NCBI GenBank assembly: GCA_027020665.1
Contig: JALUVJ010000035.1
Coordinates: forward strand, 1 to 45,733
From: Nitrospira sp.
GTDB lineage: Bacteria > Nitrospirota > Nitrospiria > SBBL01 > JAADHI01
DNA length: 45,733 nucleotides
Direction of reading: 5' to 3'
The notes beneath the pieces are model-generated. The model worked only from the letters and a program-made list of their open reading frames with translations. It had not been told where the DNA came from and ran no database searches. Positions 17,736-25,731 of the stretch are shown here, in pieces. Position 1 is the stretch's first letter. Each line of letters begins with the position of its first letter. The position numbers and the translations under genes were made by a program.

Positions 17736-17797
17736 TTAAAGAAGCTCCGATTAAGCCGTGAATTGTTTTTTCAAGGCTAAAATGAGCGCTTCCTTAA
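17736..17797. mobile_element. TTAA-bounded 62-bp inverted-repeat element (IS5-like ends), copy c
   Basis: TTAA lies at both ends. Inside, the left end AGAAGCTCCGATTAAGCC and the inverse of the right end GGAAGCGCTCATTTTAGCC match imperfectly, so the 54-bp core is palindromic in outline. It carries one copy of the window-wide end repeat. TTAA fits the YTAR target duplication of IS5-group elements (family inference). Its right TTAA forms the stop codon of the minus-strand aminotransferase gene. Confidence 0.55.
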
Positions 17798-19128
17798 AAC
17801 TTCTTTTTCTCAACTTGAGCCAAAACCGCTTGAAAAATACCCAACCCTTCTTCGGCTTCCTTTTTTGTGAGTGTGAGCGGCGGCATAAAACGCAGCACAC
17901 TTTCGCCGCAACCTAAAATGAGCAGGCCTTTTTCAAAACAGCCTTGAATGACGGCATCCCGTTCGGCAACGGCCACTTCCTTTGTCTCACGATCCTTCAC
18001 CAATTCAACAGCCACCATGAGCCCCATGCCGCGCACATCGCCCATCAAGCGATGCGTTTTCTGCATCTCACGCAGACGCGTTTGCATAAAGTCGCCCAAA
18101 ATCCGGGCATTGTCCATCAAGCCGTCTTTTAGCAATTCAATCGTCGCAAGCGCAGCCTCGCAGGCAATGGGGTTGCCGCCGAATGTATTGGCATGGGCAC
18201 CTGGCTCCCAAACATCCATGATTTTGCTTTTTGCAACGATGGCGCCCAGCGGCATGCCGGAAGCAATACCTTTTGCAAGCGTCATGATATCGGGCACGAC
18301 ATTAAAATGCTCAGAAGCAAACATCTTTCCCGTGCGGCCCATGCCGCTTTGCACTTCGTCCACGACCAATAAAATCCCGTGAGCAGCCGCAAGCATTGCC
18401 AATTTCCTGAGAAAATCTTTGGGGGGGACGATGTAGCCGCCCTCACCCTGAATCGCTTCGACAAAGACGGCCGCAACTTCTTCCGCCGGGACAAAATGCT
18501 TGAAGGCCGTCTCTTCAATCCAATCCAGCGTAAAATCAACACAATCCTCCGCACACAGACCCGCAGGAGGGCGATAGGGATTGGGATAGGGCGCATGCAC
18601 GACACTGGAAATAAGCGGGGCATAGGCCTTTTTCTGAACAGCTTTGCTTGCCGTGAGTGAAAGGGCACCCATCGTTCGGCCGTGGAAGGCACCCGAAAAT
18701 GCGATGTAATAGGGACGCCGGGTCGCGTAGCGCGCCAATTTCATCGCCGCTTCAACGGACTCCGCCCCTGAATTTGTAAAAAAAACCTTTTTCCTGAGGC
18801 GGCCCGGTGCGAATGAACACAATCGTTCGGCCAGCTCAATTTCCGATGCATAATAAAAATCAGTGCCCGACATGTGAATGAGCTTCTTGGCCTGATCACA
18901 AATCGCCTTGACCACCTTGGGATGGCAATGCCCACTCGCCGTGACTGCGATGCCGGAAGTAAAATCCAGATACGCAAAACCGTCCACATCCGTCATGCGG
19001 CAACCTTTGGCCGAGGCCGCAACCAAGGGATATTCCCGCGTCACCGACTTTGAAATGACGGCATGGTCGCGACTCACCCATGCTTTCGCTTCGGGGCCCG
19101 GCCGATTTTTTTTCTGTTTGTTTTTCAT
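17794..19128 (-). CDS. Class III aminotransferase (ornithine/4-aminobutyrate aminotransferase type)
   Basis: A 444-residue PLP enzyme with NSGAESVEAAMKLARY, the cofactor Asp in VVDEVQSGMGRTG and Schiff-base Lys286 in TLAKGIASGMPLGA. The length and the GHCHPKVV and ANTFGGNPIACEAAL segments place it in the acetylornithine/4-aminobutyrate family. The upstream gene, 29 bases away, is an agmatinase/arginase-like ureohydrolase. The pair therefore probably degrades arginine or agmatine-type compounds: the hydrolase removes urea and this enzyme transaminates the resulting omega-amine (ornithine, putrescine or GABA). AAGGAG lies 6 bases before the ATG. The stop codon falls in a TTAA-bounded repeat. 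Confidence 0.88.
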   Translation of the reverse strand: MKNKQKKNRPGPEAKAWVSRDHAVISKSVTREYPLVAASAKGCRMTDVDGFAYLDFTSGIAVTASGHCHPKVVKAICDQAKKLIHMSGTDFYYASEIELAERLCSFAPGRLRKKVFFTNSGAESVEAAMKLARYATRRPYYIAFSGAFHGRTMGALSLTASKAVQKKAYAPLISSVVHAPYPNPYRPPAGLCAEDCVDFTLDWIEETAFKHFVPAEEVAAVFVEAIQGEGGYIVPPKDFLRKLAMLAAAHGILLVVDEVQSGMGRTGKMFASEHFNVVPDIMTLAKGIASGMPLGAIVAKSKIMDVWEPGAHANTFGGNPIACEAALATIELLKDGLMDNARILGDFMQTRLREMQKTHRLMGDVRGMGLMVAVELVKDRETKEVAVAERDAVIQGCFEKGLLILGCGESVLRFMPPLTLTKKEAEEGLGIFQAVLAQVEKKKF

Positions 19129-19157
19129 GCATATCTCCTTTCCAAAAGGGAAGCGCC

Positions 19158-20126
19158 TTATAAAAGGACATATCGCTGCTGCCGCTCTTTTCTTTTCAGC
19201 ACTACGGCAAACAGTGCCGTAATGATGCGAAGCGCGGCAAAACTGGTAATATCGGACACATCCAGGGGCGGCGCGACTTCAACCAAATCCGCACCCACAA
19301 CAGGCAAAACATCCAGCGCACGAATTAAAGTAATCACCTCGCGTGTCGTCAAACCGCCCGCATCGGGAATGCCCGTGCCGGGGGCGAATGCCGGGTCGAG
19401 CACGTCGATATCAATGGAAAGATAGACATTTGAAAGGCCTGAAAAACGCGTGATGATTTGTTTGGCAATCGCCCGGATGCCCCGCGCCGCAATTTCGTGT
19501 GCGGTAAACATCGTCATATTGTGTGCCGCAATAAAATCACGACCTGCGGGCTCCAGGCAGCGCGTGCCGACCAAAACAGTGCGTTCGGGGGAAAATTTTT
19601 CCAAGGCCATTGTGTGACGGAGCGGACAGGCATTGGAATACGCCGAGCCCTGAAATTGATCGGAGAGATCGGCGTGCGCATCAATAAAGATCAGGCCGAT
19701 CTCTTCAGACGCACATCGGTTCACCGCCCGGTGAACCGGAATCACAACGGAGTGATCCCCGCCCAAGGTCAGCGAAAAGGCATGGGTCAGGCGTTTTGAA
19801 ACCGCCGCTGAAATTCGGGCATGTTCAGCAACAAAATCGCCCGCACAAAACAGATCGCCCTCATCACAAATCGCCAAAGATTGAAAACTTTCCCCCGTCT
19901 CTAAAACGGGAGGAATTTCAGCGGAAAGTCTGCGAATTCGCGCCGGGCCTTCATTAGCCCCGGCGCGAAAACACGCGCCGCCGTCATAAGGAATACCAAA
20001 AACGGCAATGTCGGCCTGCACACAATCCGATTGATTGCAACCCGCCCAGTAACGGTTTTCGGTAATGGGGATTTTTGAAATCGAAGAAGCAACTTCGGTA
20101 TTTTGTGAAGGATTCATCGGCGGCAT
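19158..20126 (-). CDS. Ureohydrolase (agmatinase/arginase family)
   Basis: A 322-residue member of the arginase superfamily. Manganese ligands are visible in LGGDHSVV, FIDAHADLSD and SIDIDVLDPAFAPGTG. FRAGANEGPARIRRLS is typical of agmatinase (SpeB) and related amidinohydrolases. The reaction releases urea from a guanidino compound. Agmatine is the usual substrate for this shape; guanidinobutyrate or arginine would also fit the aminotransferase encoded directly downstream. The first ATG is preceded by AAGGAG at 7 bases. The 134-base gap upstream holds a repeat copy. Confidence 0.88.
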   Translation of the reverse strand: MPPMNPSQNTEVASSISKIPITENRYWAGCNQSDCVQADIAVFGIPYDGGACFRAGANEGPARIRRLSAEIPPVLETGESFQSLAICDEGDLFCAGDFVAEHARISAAVSKRLTHAFSLTLGGDHSVVIPVHRAVNRCASEEIGLIFIDAHADLSDQFQGSAYSNACPLRHTMALEKFSPERTVLVGTRCLEPAGRDFIAAHNMTMFTAHEIAARGIRAIAKQIITRFSGLSNVYLSIDIDVLDPAFAPGTGIPDAGGLTTREVITLIRALDVLPVVGADLVEVAPPLDVSDITSFAALRIITALFAVVLKRKERQQRYVLL

Positions 20127-20220
20127 AACGCTTCTCCTTGCTTCTTTTGATTATACCACCATCAATAGAAACACGAACGAAGGAAAAGACAGTCCCCGGA
20201 TTTTGAAGGAAAAACAAGAA

Positions 20221-20243
20221 GATTTAACTGAAGCTTCCTTAAA
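20221..20243 (-). repeat. IS5-like end repeat, copy d
   Basis: On the minus strand it reads TTTAAGGAAGCTTCAGTTAA, then ATC, a divergent copy of the window-wide repeat. It lies in the gap between the membrane protein and the ureohydrolase. Confidence 0.4.
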
Positions 20244-20260
20244 ATAAGGCGCGGGGTCGA

Positions 20261-20662
20261 TCAGAAAATGCCGATGCCGCGTTTCCCAAGGGAAAAGGCA
20301 TCAATGGCGGCAAAAACAAACAAGATGTTGTTAAACACCCATGATTTTGAAGAATAATCGGTGGTCATATAAGCAAAGACGGCCGTTGTGATAAAGAGGA
20401 CACCTCTTGTGTACTGGCGCACATAAATTTGTCCGAAGCCTGCAAAGACCAAAGAAAAGAACCCCGCAATCAGACCGCCTTTAATGCCTTTCTGTTCCGG
20501 AATGAGCAGGAAAAACAAGACAATCAAAGCGACAATCAACCATCTGCCGGCCAAAGGCATCACCTGAGGGAGCCGCATAAAAAAAAGAGACAGAATCACT
20601 GTGCACACAATGCGTCCGGTACCGAGTTTTGAAATGCCTTCAAACATGGTTTCGTTTTGCAT
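20261..20662 (-). CDS. Small multi-helix membrane protein (TM2-like)
   Basis: A 133-residue protein with about five hydrophobic segments (near residues 17-32, 40-55, 63-82, 86-101 and 108-124). The segment AGFGQIYVRQYTRGVLFI resembles the P-G-x-GQ-x-Y-x-G-x-x-x-x-G pattern of TM2/DUF5683-type membrane proteins, whose roles are poorly known. The start overlaps the end of the leucine dehydrogenase gene by 23 bases, so it belongs to the same transcription unit. A GGAGC site precedes the ATG by about 9 bases. Confidence 0.7.
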   Translation of the reverse strand: MQNETMFEGISKLGTGRIVCTVILSLFFMRLPQVMPLAGRWLIVALIVLFFLLIPEQKGIKGGLIAGFFSLVFAGFGQIYVRQYTRGVLFITTAVFAYMTTDYSSKSWVFNNILFVFAAIDAFSLGKRGIGIF

Positions 20663-21695
20663 TCAAACGCTGCTCCGCAAGCTGTTCGGCCGCTGCCGCC
20701 GTTGAGACCGATTCTTTTTTAGCCCGCGCAAAAACAGCCTTCATGCGATCGTAAATCAGGTTCACTTTTTCATAAGCCCGAACCGGGTCATAGCCCCTTA
20801 ATTCCTCGGCGATATTAATCAATCCGCCCGCATTTAAAACATAATCCGGGGCGTAAAGAATCTTACGGCGGCGCAATTCGTCTGCAATTTTCAGGTCATC
20901 CAGTTGATTGTTTGCCGCGCCCGCTACGATGCGACAGGAAAGGCTTTCGATGCTGCGCGCGTTGATAATTCCCCCCAGGGCACAAGGGGCAAAAACATCA
21001 CAATCCACACGGTACACTTCATGTCCGTGAATGGGATCTGCGCCATAATCACGAATCGCACGGGCCACGCGCTCCGGGTCCATGTCTGAAACATACAGGG
21101 CCGCACCCGCCTCATGCAGCAGCCGCGCCAAGGCGCTGCCCACCTTGCCCAAGCCCTGAACGGCCACGCGCTTCCCTTTAAAAGAAGCATCGCCGTAAAC
21201 TTCTTCCAAACAAGCCCGCATACCGGAAAAAACACCCTGCGCGGTGGCCGGCGAAGGATCGCCGCTGCCGCCGTGTGCGAGGGCATGTCCCGCAACGTAC
21301 GACGTGATGCGGCGCATTGCTTCAATATCCGCAAGCGTAATACCGACATCTTCGGCCACAATATAACGGCCGCCCAAAGCTTCAATATGTCCTGCAAAGG
21401 CTTCAAGCAAAGCCGGGGTTTTGTCCTTTTCCGCATCGCCCCAGATCACACTCTTTCCGCCCCCCAAGGGCAGATCGCTGACTGCGGCTTTATAGGTCAT
21501 TGCCCTTGAGAGCCGAAGCACATCCGACAATGCGGCATCAAAAGAATCATAGGGCCACATCCGACAGCCGCCCAGCGCAGGACCTAAAGCGGTATTGTGA
21601 ATGGCAATCAGCGCGCGAAGCCCCGATACGGGATCGGAACAAATCAATACTTGCTCATGCCCTTCAACTTGAATTTTCTCAAAAATATTTGTCAT
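20640..21695 (-). CDS. Leucine (branched-chain) dehydrogenase
   Basis: About 351 residues, starting at the ATG at 21695, where MTNIFEKIQ matches family N-termini. A GTG five codons earlier is also open. The N-terminal domain has ALGPALGGCRMW and the catalytic Lys in MTYKAAVSDLPLGGGKSV. The Rossmann domain carries VQGLGKVGSALA. The enzyme interconverts leucine, isoleucine or valine with 2-oxo acids using NAD. Phenylalanine dehydrogenases are close relatives, so the substrate is not fixed. It lies 38 bases downstream of the glutamate dehydrogenase gene on the same strand. Confidence 0.88.
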   Translation of the reverse strand: MTNIFEKIQVEGHEQVLICSDPVSGLRALIAIHNTALGPALGGCRMWPYDSFDAALSDVLRLSRAMTYKAAVSDLPLGGGKSVIWGDAEKDKTPALLEAFAGHIEALGGRYIVAEDVGITLADIEAMRRITSYVAGHALAHGGSGDPSPATAQGVFSGMRACLEEVYGDASFKGKRVAVQGLGKVGSALARLLHEAGAALYVSDMDPERVARAIRDYGADPIHGHEVYRVDCDVFAPCALGGIINARSIESLSCRIVAGAANNQLDDLKIADELRRRKILYAPDYVLNAGGLINIAEELRGYDPVRAYEKVNLIYDRMKAVFARAKKESVSTAAAAEQLAEQRLNAKRNHV

Positions 21696-21733
21696 GCCGC
21701 TTTCATCCACTTCGCATTTTCAGGCCTATTCTC

Positions 21734-23044
21734 TTAGGGAAAGAGCGCCCGCGCCCGGTGTGCCTTTGAAAGCCTTTCGATGCCGATCATCAAGGCCGCC
21801 ATGCGCATGCCGACATCACAGCTAAGCGATTGCGCCAAAACCTGCTCAAATGCGGTCGTCATCATAGCACACAAACGCGCTTCAATCTCTTTTTTTGACC
21901 AAAGAAAATTCTGAATCCCCTGCACCCACTCAAAATAGGACACAATGACCTCACCCGCATTGCCCAGTAAATCGGGAATCACAAAAACCTCCCGCGCACG
22001 TAAAATCGGATCGGCCTTCAAATCCGTTGCGCCATTCGCCGCTTCGGCAAGAATACGACACTGTAAAATAGCAGCATTCTCGGCATTAATCGCACCCGAC
22101 AGTGCGACAGGAATCAAAATGGTGCAAGGACGCTTCAATAATGCGTCCGAAGGCATGCTTTCCGATCCGTAAAACCCGAGCACTGTTTTTCTTTTTTCTT
22201 TATATCGCTTGAGATGATTCAGATGAATGCCATTCGCGTTGTACACTCCTCCGGTCGAATCCGCCACGCCGACAATCCGTATTCCTTGCGCGGATAATTT
22301 TTTCGCGACACGCCGACCCACGTTGCCGTAACCGTAAATAATAACACTGCTGCCCGACACCGGTATTCCAAGATGGCGCATGGCAAGCAAAATCACATCA
22401 ACGAGCCCCAAGGCCGCCGACTCGCTCCGCCCCATTGTTCCGCCGATGCTGGCCGGTTTTCCCGTCACAATCTCCGGAACGGAATAGCCCACCTGCTGGC
22501 TGTAAGAATCCATGATCCACGCCATCGTCTGCGCATTGGTCCCCACATCGGGCGCAAGGATATCTTTTTCCGGGCCGATGACAGGAAAGATTTCAGCGGT
22601 GTATCTCCGTGTCAGATTTTGTAATTCCTGCCGGGAGAGCGTTTTGGGCTCACAACACACTCCGCCTTTTGCCCCACCGAAGGGCAAACCGATGAGTGCG
22701 CACTTCCATGTCATCCACATCGCCAGTGCCGTCATTTGACCGAGGGTGACGTTCGGATGATAGCGAATCCCTCCCTTAAAAGGCCCCAGGGCCGGATCAT
22801 GTTGCACACGGTAACCGCGAAATATTTTGACGCGTCCGTCGTCACGGCGCACAGGGATATTCACCACGAGCGCACGTTGCGGCATCTTAAAACGCTCCGA
22901 CAAATCCGGATCGAGTCCGAGCCGCTGCGCCGCCGCGTCAAACTGCGCAATCGCGAGACGATATTGAGGCCGGTCAAATTCGCCCACGGGATTGGAATCG
23001 GTTTCTTGGACCTCAAGTGCCGTTCTGTGTTGTGCTTCCGTCAT
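21734..23044 (-). CDS. gdhA: Glutamate dehydrogenase
   Basis: A 436-residue Glu/Leu/Phe/Val dehydrogenase of the hexameric type. The catalytic region is GPFKGGIRYHPNVTLGQMTALAMW (shown in part: FKGGIRYHP), with LPFGGAKGGV after it. The C-terminal NAD(P)-binding domain has IYGYGNVGRRVA and VGVADSTGGVYN, then EAANGATDL. It catalyses reversible oxidative deamination of glutamate to 2-oxoglutarate. With the leucine dehydrogenase and aminotransferase downstream it would regenerate the amino acceptor and release ammonia. Cofactor preference cannot be read with confidence. The Shine-Dalgarno is weak. Confidence 0.94.
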   Translation of the reverse strand: MTEAQHRTALEVQETDSNPVGEFDRPQYRLAIAQFDAAAQRLGLDPDLSERFKMPQRALVVNIPVRRDDGRVKIFRGYRVQHDPALGPFKGGIRYHPNVTLGQMTALAMWMTWKCALIGLPFGGAKGGVCCEPKTLSRQELQNLTRRYTAEIFPVIGPEKDILAPDVGTNAQTMAWIMDSYSQQVGYSVPEIVTGKPASIGGTMGRSESAALGLVDVILLAMRHLGIPVSGSSVIIYGYGNVGRRVAKKLSAQGIRIVGVADSTGGVYNANGIHLNHLKRYKEKRKTVLGFYGSESMPSDALLKRPCTILIPVALSGAINAENAAILQCRILAEAANGATDLKADPILRAREVFVIPDLLGNAGEVIVSYFEWVQGIQNFLWSKKEIEARLCAMMTTAFEQVLAQSLSCDVGMRMAALMIGIERLSKAHRARALFP

Positions 23045-23110
23045 TTTATTTTCTCATGTAAAGCGGGATGAATCACCCCGATCGAAAGCGATATGCTCAT
23101 AAAAGAGACA

Positions 23111-23148
23111 AATTTAGGAAGCGCTGATTAAGCGGAGTTTCCTAAATT
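23111..23148. repeat. Hairpin holding IS5-like end repeat, copy e
   Basis: AATTTAGGAA and TTCCTAAATT are exact inverted arms around a loop that carries GCGCTGATTAAGCGG, the core of the window-wide repeat. It sits in the 5' region of gdhA on the minus strand and could act as an RNA hairpin as well as being a mobile remnant. Confidence 0.6.
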
Positions 23149-23209
23149 CACGATATTTTTGCTGCTAAAATAGCGGTAGGTTCATTGAAAAAAGTCATGA
23201 CCAAAAGAC

Positions 23210-23380
23210 GGGCCGGTATGTGCCCTGCATCGGAAAAAACGGGGCCAGGCCGTTTGTGAAAAGGCCTCCGGCAATCCCGAGCAACATCCCTGCGGCCGAC
23301 GAGGCCCCTAGCCCGATAAAATTGAGCCGACCGGCAATTCGACTGCTTGGCGGACCGGGCCGATCTCGCCGGCGGCGCAA
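23210..23380 (-). pseudogene. Possible remnant of a small membrane protein
   Basis: In this 384-base gap between genes, one minus-strand frame reads LNFIGLGASSAAGMLLGIAGG and then LFTNGLAPFFPMQGTY, a hydrophobic, glycine-rich pattern faintly like AtpI-type proteins. The frame has no start with a ribosome site, and a different frame, beginning MGHRYHAKGEM after the upstream gene, ends partway in. A frameshifted relic is the best reading, at low confidence. The shown residues are a by-eye interpretation. Confidence 0.2.
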
Positions 23381-23428
23381 AAATCAAGCATCTCGCCCTT
23401 GGCGTGATACCTATGCCCCATACCGTGC

Positions 23429-23635
23429 TTAGCCTTTTTTGGCCCAGAGCACGCGCATGCCTTTCCATGAAAAATAGAGTACGCCAACCAACAGCAATAA
23501 GGTCACAACCAGGGTCATGGTTCTTGAGGACTCATAAAAAGCAACGGAAAAATAGAGTAGCACGGCCAACAAAAATTGCCCGATCAAAAGATCGCTCATG
23601 CCCTTGGCACGGGCCCTTTTTTTTGATCTATTCAT
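23429..23635 (-). CDS. Small two-helix membrane protein, unknown
   Basis: A 68-residue protein. A basic N-terminus (MNRSKKRARAKG) is followed by two hydrophobic helices (about 16-35 and 40-58) and ends in WAKKG. An AAAGG site lies about 10 bases before the ATG, which supports translation. No family is recognised. The upstream region contains a good copy of the dispersed end repeat, which may have replaced or brought its promoter. Confidence 0.55.
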   Translation of the reverse strand: MNRSKKRARAKGMSDLLIGQFLLAVLLYFSVAFYESSRTMTLVVTLLLLVGVLYFSWKGMRVLWAKKG

Positions 23636-23665
23636 TACAATGCACCTTTCTTTACTGACGAATAA

Positions 23666-23694
23666 AATCCGGACTTAATCAGAGCGTCCTTAAG
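23666..23694 (-). repeat. IS5-like end repeat, copy f (best match)
   Basis: On the minus strand TTAAGGACGCTCTGATTAAG continues with TCCGGATT, the fullest match to the consensus. It lies about 30 bases before the start of the small membrane protein gene. Confidence 0.6.
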
Positions 23695-23719
23695 ATACAG
23701 TCAACAGTTCCGCTTGCCT

Positions 23720-23831
23720 GGATTTTGCGCCAGGGCAAGGCGCGCGGGATCGGAGCGTACGGTTTTATCCCTCAAGGGTTTGAGCACCACAGCACCGCCG
23801 CGACGAGGGATAAAGACAGGGCGTAAAACCT
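23720..23831. mobile_element. About 112-bp inverted-repeat element, GC-rich
   Basis: The left end GGATTTTGCGCC matches the inverse of the right end AGGTTTTACGCC with two changes. Inside, GGTTTTATCCCTC and GAGGGATAAA form a second inverted pair. The element is GC-rich with no coding content and lies directly beside repeat copy f and the end of a DUF507 gene. Non-autonomous mobile element or REP-like palindrome are both possible. Confidence 0.4.
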
Positions 23832-23837
23832 TAGGGT

Positions 23838-24116
23838 TCAAAGCCCTCTTTTTCGCAGCTCTTCCCGATAGGTCTTCTCATACAAAATCTCCCAATCGGC
23901 GCTGCCTTCCACGATCTTTCGTTTGTACGAAACCAACTTACGATGCACAATCTCGCGCACTTCATCTTGCAGTTCCGCAGTTTCAGTCAGTGTTTGTTTG
24001 ATGGCCCGCAGGATTTCCTTTCGACTGCCTTTGCAATAAATCCTCCGGTCGGCTTCCAAACCATCCCGCACCAGATGTGCAAGATGGCTGATCTTTTCTT
24101 CACTCAGGGCAGCCAT
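23838..24116 (-). CDS. DUF507 family protein, paralog 2
   Basis: About 92 residues from the ATG at 24116; a GTG three codons earlier is also in frame. LSEEKISHLAHLVRDGL and the charged helical C-terminus ending TYREELRKRGL match the DUF507 family, helical proteins of unknown function common in deltaproteobacterial-type lineages and Aquificae. It directly follows a second, diverged DUF507 gene (11 bases from stop to ATG), so the two probably form a pair or heterodimer. No catalytic motif is visible. Confidence 0.75.
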   Translation of the reverse strand: MAALSEEKISHLAHLVRDGLEADRRIYCKGSRKEILRAIKQTLTETAELQDEVREIVHRKLVSYKRKIVEGSADWEILYEKTYREELRKRGL

Positions 24117-24126
24117 CGCATTCACA

Positions 24127-24408
24127 CTACAAAATAATACTTCTTTCCTTCACCAACTGCTTCTTAATCATCTGAAACAGGACATGAGGATCAACCTGTG
24201 CTCCGCGCATCTCCCGCTCATATTTTTTCATCAAGACTTCGACCTCTCGGTCGAGACGCATTTCGACTTCCATTTCCTTATGAATTACGGCCGCAATGCT
24301 TTCAGCCACCCCTTCCGTTTTTTGATCACATTCAATCAATCTTTTATTCAAAAGGCTAGTGGCTAAACGGCGTGAGAGCGCATCAATACGTGCCCTGGAA
24401 AGTCTCAT
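24127..24408 (-). CDS. DUF507 family protein, paralog 1
   Basis: About 93 residues from the ATG at 24408 (MRLSRARIDALSRRLATSLL), which matches the MRLSEERI-type start of the family better than the longer open frame beginning at 24447. The protein is charged and helical, with RLDREVEVLMKKYEREM in the middle. It is the upstream member of a two-gene DUF507 unit. The function of DUF507 proteins is unknown. The ribosome site is weak. Confidence 0.75.
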   Translation of the reverse strand: MRLSRARIDALSRRLATSLLNKRLIECDQKTEGVAESIAAVIHKEMEVEMRLDREVEVLMKKYEREMRGAQVDPHVLFQMIKKQLVKERSIIL

Positions 24409-24526
24409 ACCGCTAGAATAACAAAGGGCTTTGGGGGTGTCAATCAATCGAAGACGGACAAAATCACCATAAAAACAGGGGGGTAAAAAAGAGAAAAACC
24501 ACGTCCTTTATGCGGAATCGGATTTC

Positions 24527-25009
24527 TTAAAACTTATCCAGAACAATCACTTCCGCATCGATAAACCGCTTGAACAGACGGCCGACTTTCCGGCCGGAAA
24601 TATGATAATTCCCCTGCACGAGCACCTTGTCGCCCGCACGGGCTTTCGGAAAATCGAGACTGATGACCTCGACACGCTGCGGGCTGAGGCTTGCGAGAGA
24701 CGGGCTTTCCTGCAACACGATCTTCAGATAAGGGCTGCCCATATGGCCTTGCTGAAAGACGAGCGATTCGATGCGACCTGAGACCACAATCCGGTGGCCG
24801 TCATATTGGACCTCATCACTCAGCAAAGCTTCAATCGAAACCCGTACAGGAAGTTCGCGGGGAACGCTTGCGGCATGAATGCGCGGTAAAACAACGAGGG
24901 TACACAATAAAAAAAGGGCACATCCCCCGGCACGCCCAAATAATGGGGAGACGCTCAGGCAATCTTTAAAAAATCGCAATGGTTTGTTATAATCGCCTGA
25001 AATTTTCAC
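24527..25009 (-). CDS. Exported OB-fold-like protein
   Basis: About 160 residues. I place the start at the GTG at 25009 because GGAGG lies 6 bases upstream; a longer frame to 25138 has no such site. A hydrophobic segment, ALFLLCTLVVLPRIHAAS (about 30-48), is a signal peptide or anchor. The mature part has SIEALLSDEVQYDGHRIVVSG (two strands), KIVLQESP, and GDKVLVQGNYH with a final EVIVLDKF strand, the pattern of a tRNA_anti-like/OB-fold domain in the periplasm. Its role is unknown. Confidence 0.6.
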   Translation of the reverse strand: MKISGDYNKPLRFFKDCLSVSPLFGRAGGCALFLLCTLVVLPRIHAASVPRELPVRVSIEALLSDEVQYDGHRIVVSGRIESLVFQQGHMGSPYLKIVLQESPSLASLSPQRVEVISLDFPKARAGDKVLVQGNYHISGRKVGRLFKRFIDAEVIVLDKF

Positions 25010-25158
25010 TGTTCCCCTCCGTGAACGCTTAAATAAGGAGGGTTTTGAAGACAGCTTGGAAACAGAGAATAACTTTAGGGCAATTAAACGCAACATCAGG
25101 GCGACCATACACCGTTTTATTTTAGAATACAATATCAAAGAAGTTTAAGGAGAACCCC

Positions 25159-25731
25159 GTGAAAAGAAGAACCCCGATCTTAACAATTGTGACAAGCTTG
25201 GCATTGGGCATGGCCTTCGTTTTTTTCCCCAACCTGAGTTTTGGCGAAACCCCGGAAGAAAAAGGAGAGCGTCATTTTAAAAAACGCGAAGGGCCGATGA
25301 TTCCCGTGCCCCGTGAAGAAATCAAAGTCGAACTCTTTCTCATGAAAGAACGAAGAAAAGACGGGCCTTTCATCAAAAACCTGCTTGCGGAAGAAAATAT
25401 CAACCGTGTCATGATCCAATATTTCCGCGCAGGCAATCCGCCCAAAAACATCGTGCTCGGAAACCGTATTCCAGCCGATGTTGCCCGCATGATGATCGAA
25501 CTCGCCATCCATTACAACAACGGCATCACACATTTGCTGCCCGAATTTCGCTTCTATCCGCACTACGCGGCCTTTGGCAGTTCCGCATTCGATATCCAAG
25601 CCCAGATTCCGATTACCCCTGAAGACCTGGAAAAACTGCGAAACCCCGCGCTATCCGATCAGGAATTCCATACCCTTTTCCGCTCCTTAACGGGGGAGGA
25701 CAAAGGCATGGTCGGAGGCTACGTCGACTAA
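25159..25731 (+). CDS. Exported protein of unknown function
   Basis: A 190-residue protein with a clear signal peptide (LTIVTSLALGMAFVFF to NLSFG, cleavage near residue 29). The mature part is rich in charge and proline. It includes EEIKVELFLMKERRKDGPF, a helical DVARMMIELAIHYNNG region and a C-terminal EDLEKLRNPALSDQEFH segment. AAGGAG lies 7 bases before the GTG start. It converges on a cytochrome c gene with a four-base overlap. I do not recognise the family. Confidence 0.6.
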   Translation: MKRRTPILTIVTSLALGMAFVFFPNLSFGETPEEKGERHFKKREGPMIPVPREEIKVELFLMKERRKDGPFIKNLLAEENINRVMIQYFRAGNPPKNIVLGNRIPADVARMMIELAIHYNNGITHLLPEFRFYPHYAAFGSSAFDIQAQIPITPEDLEKLRNPALSDQEFHTLFRSLTGEDKGMVGGYVD

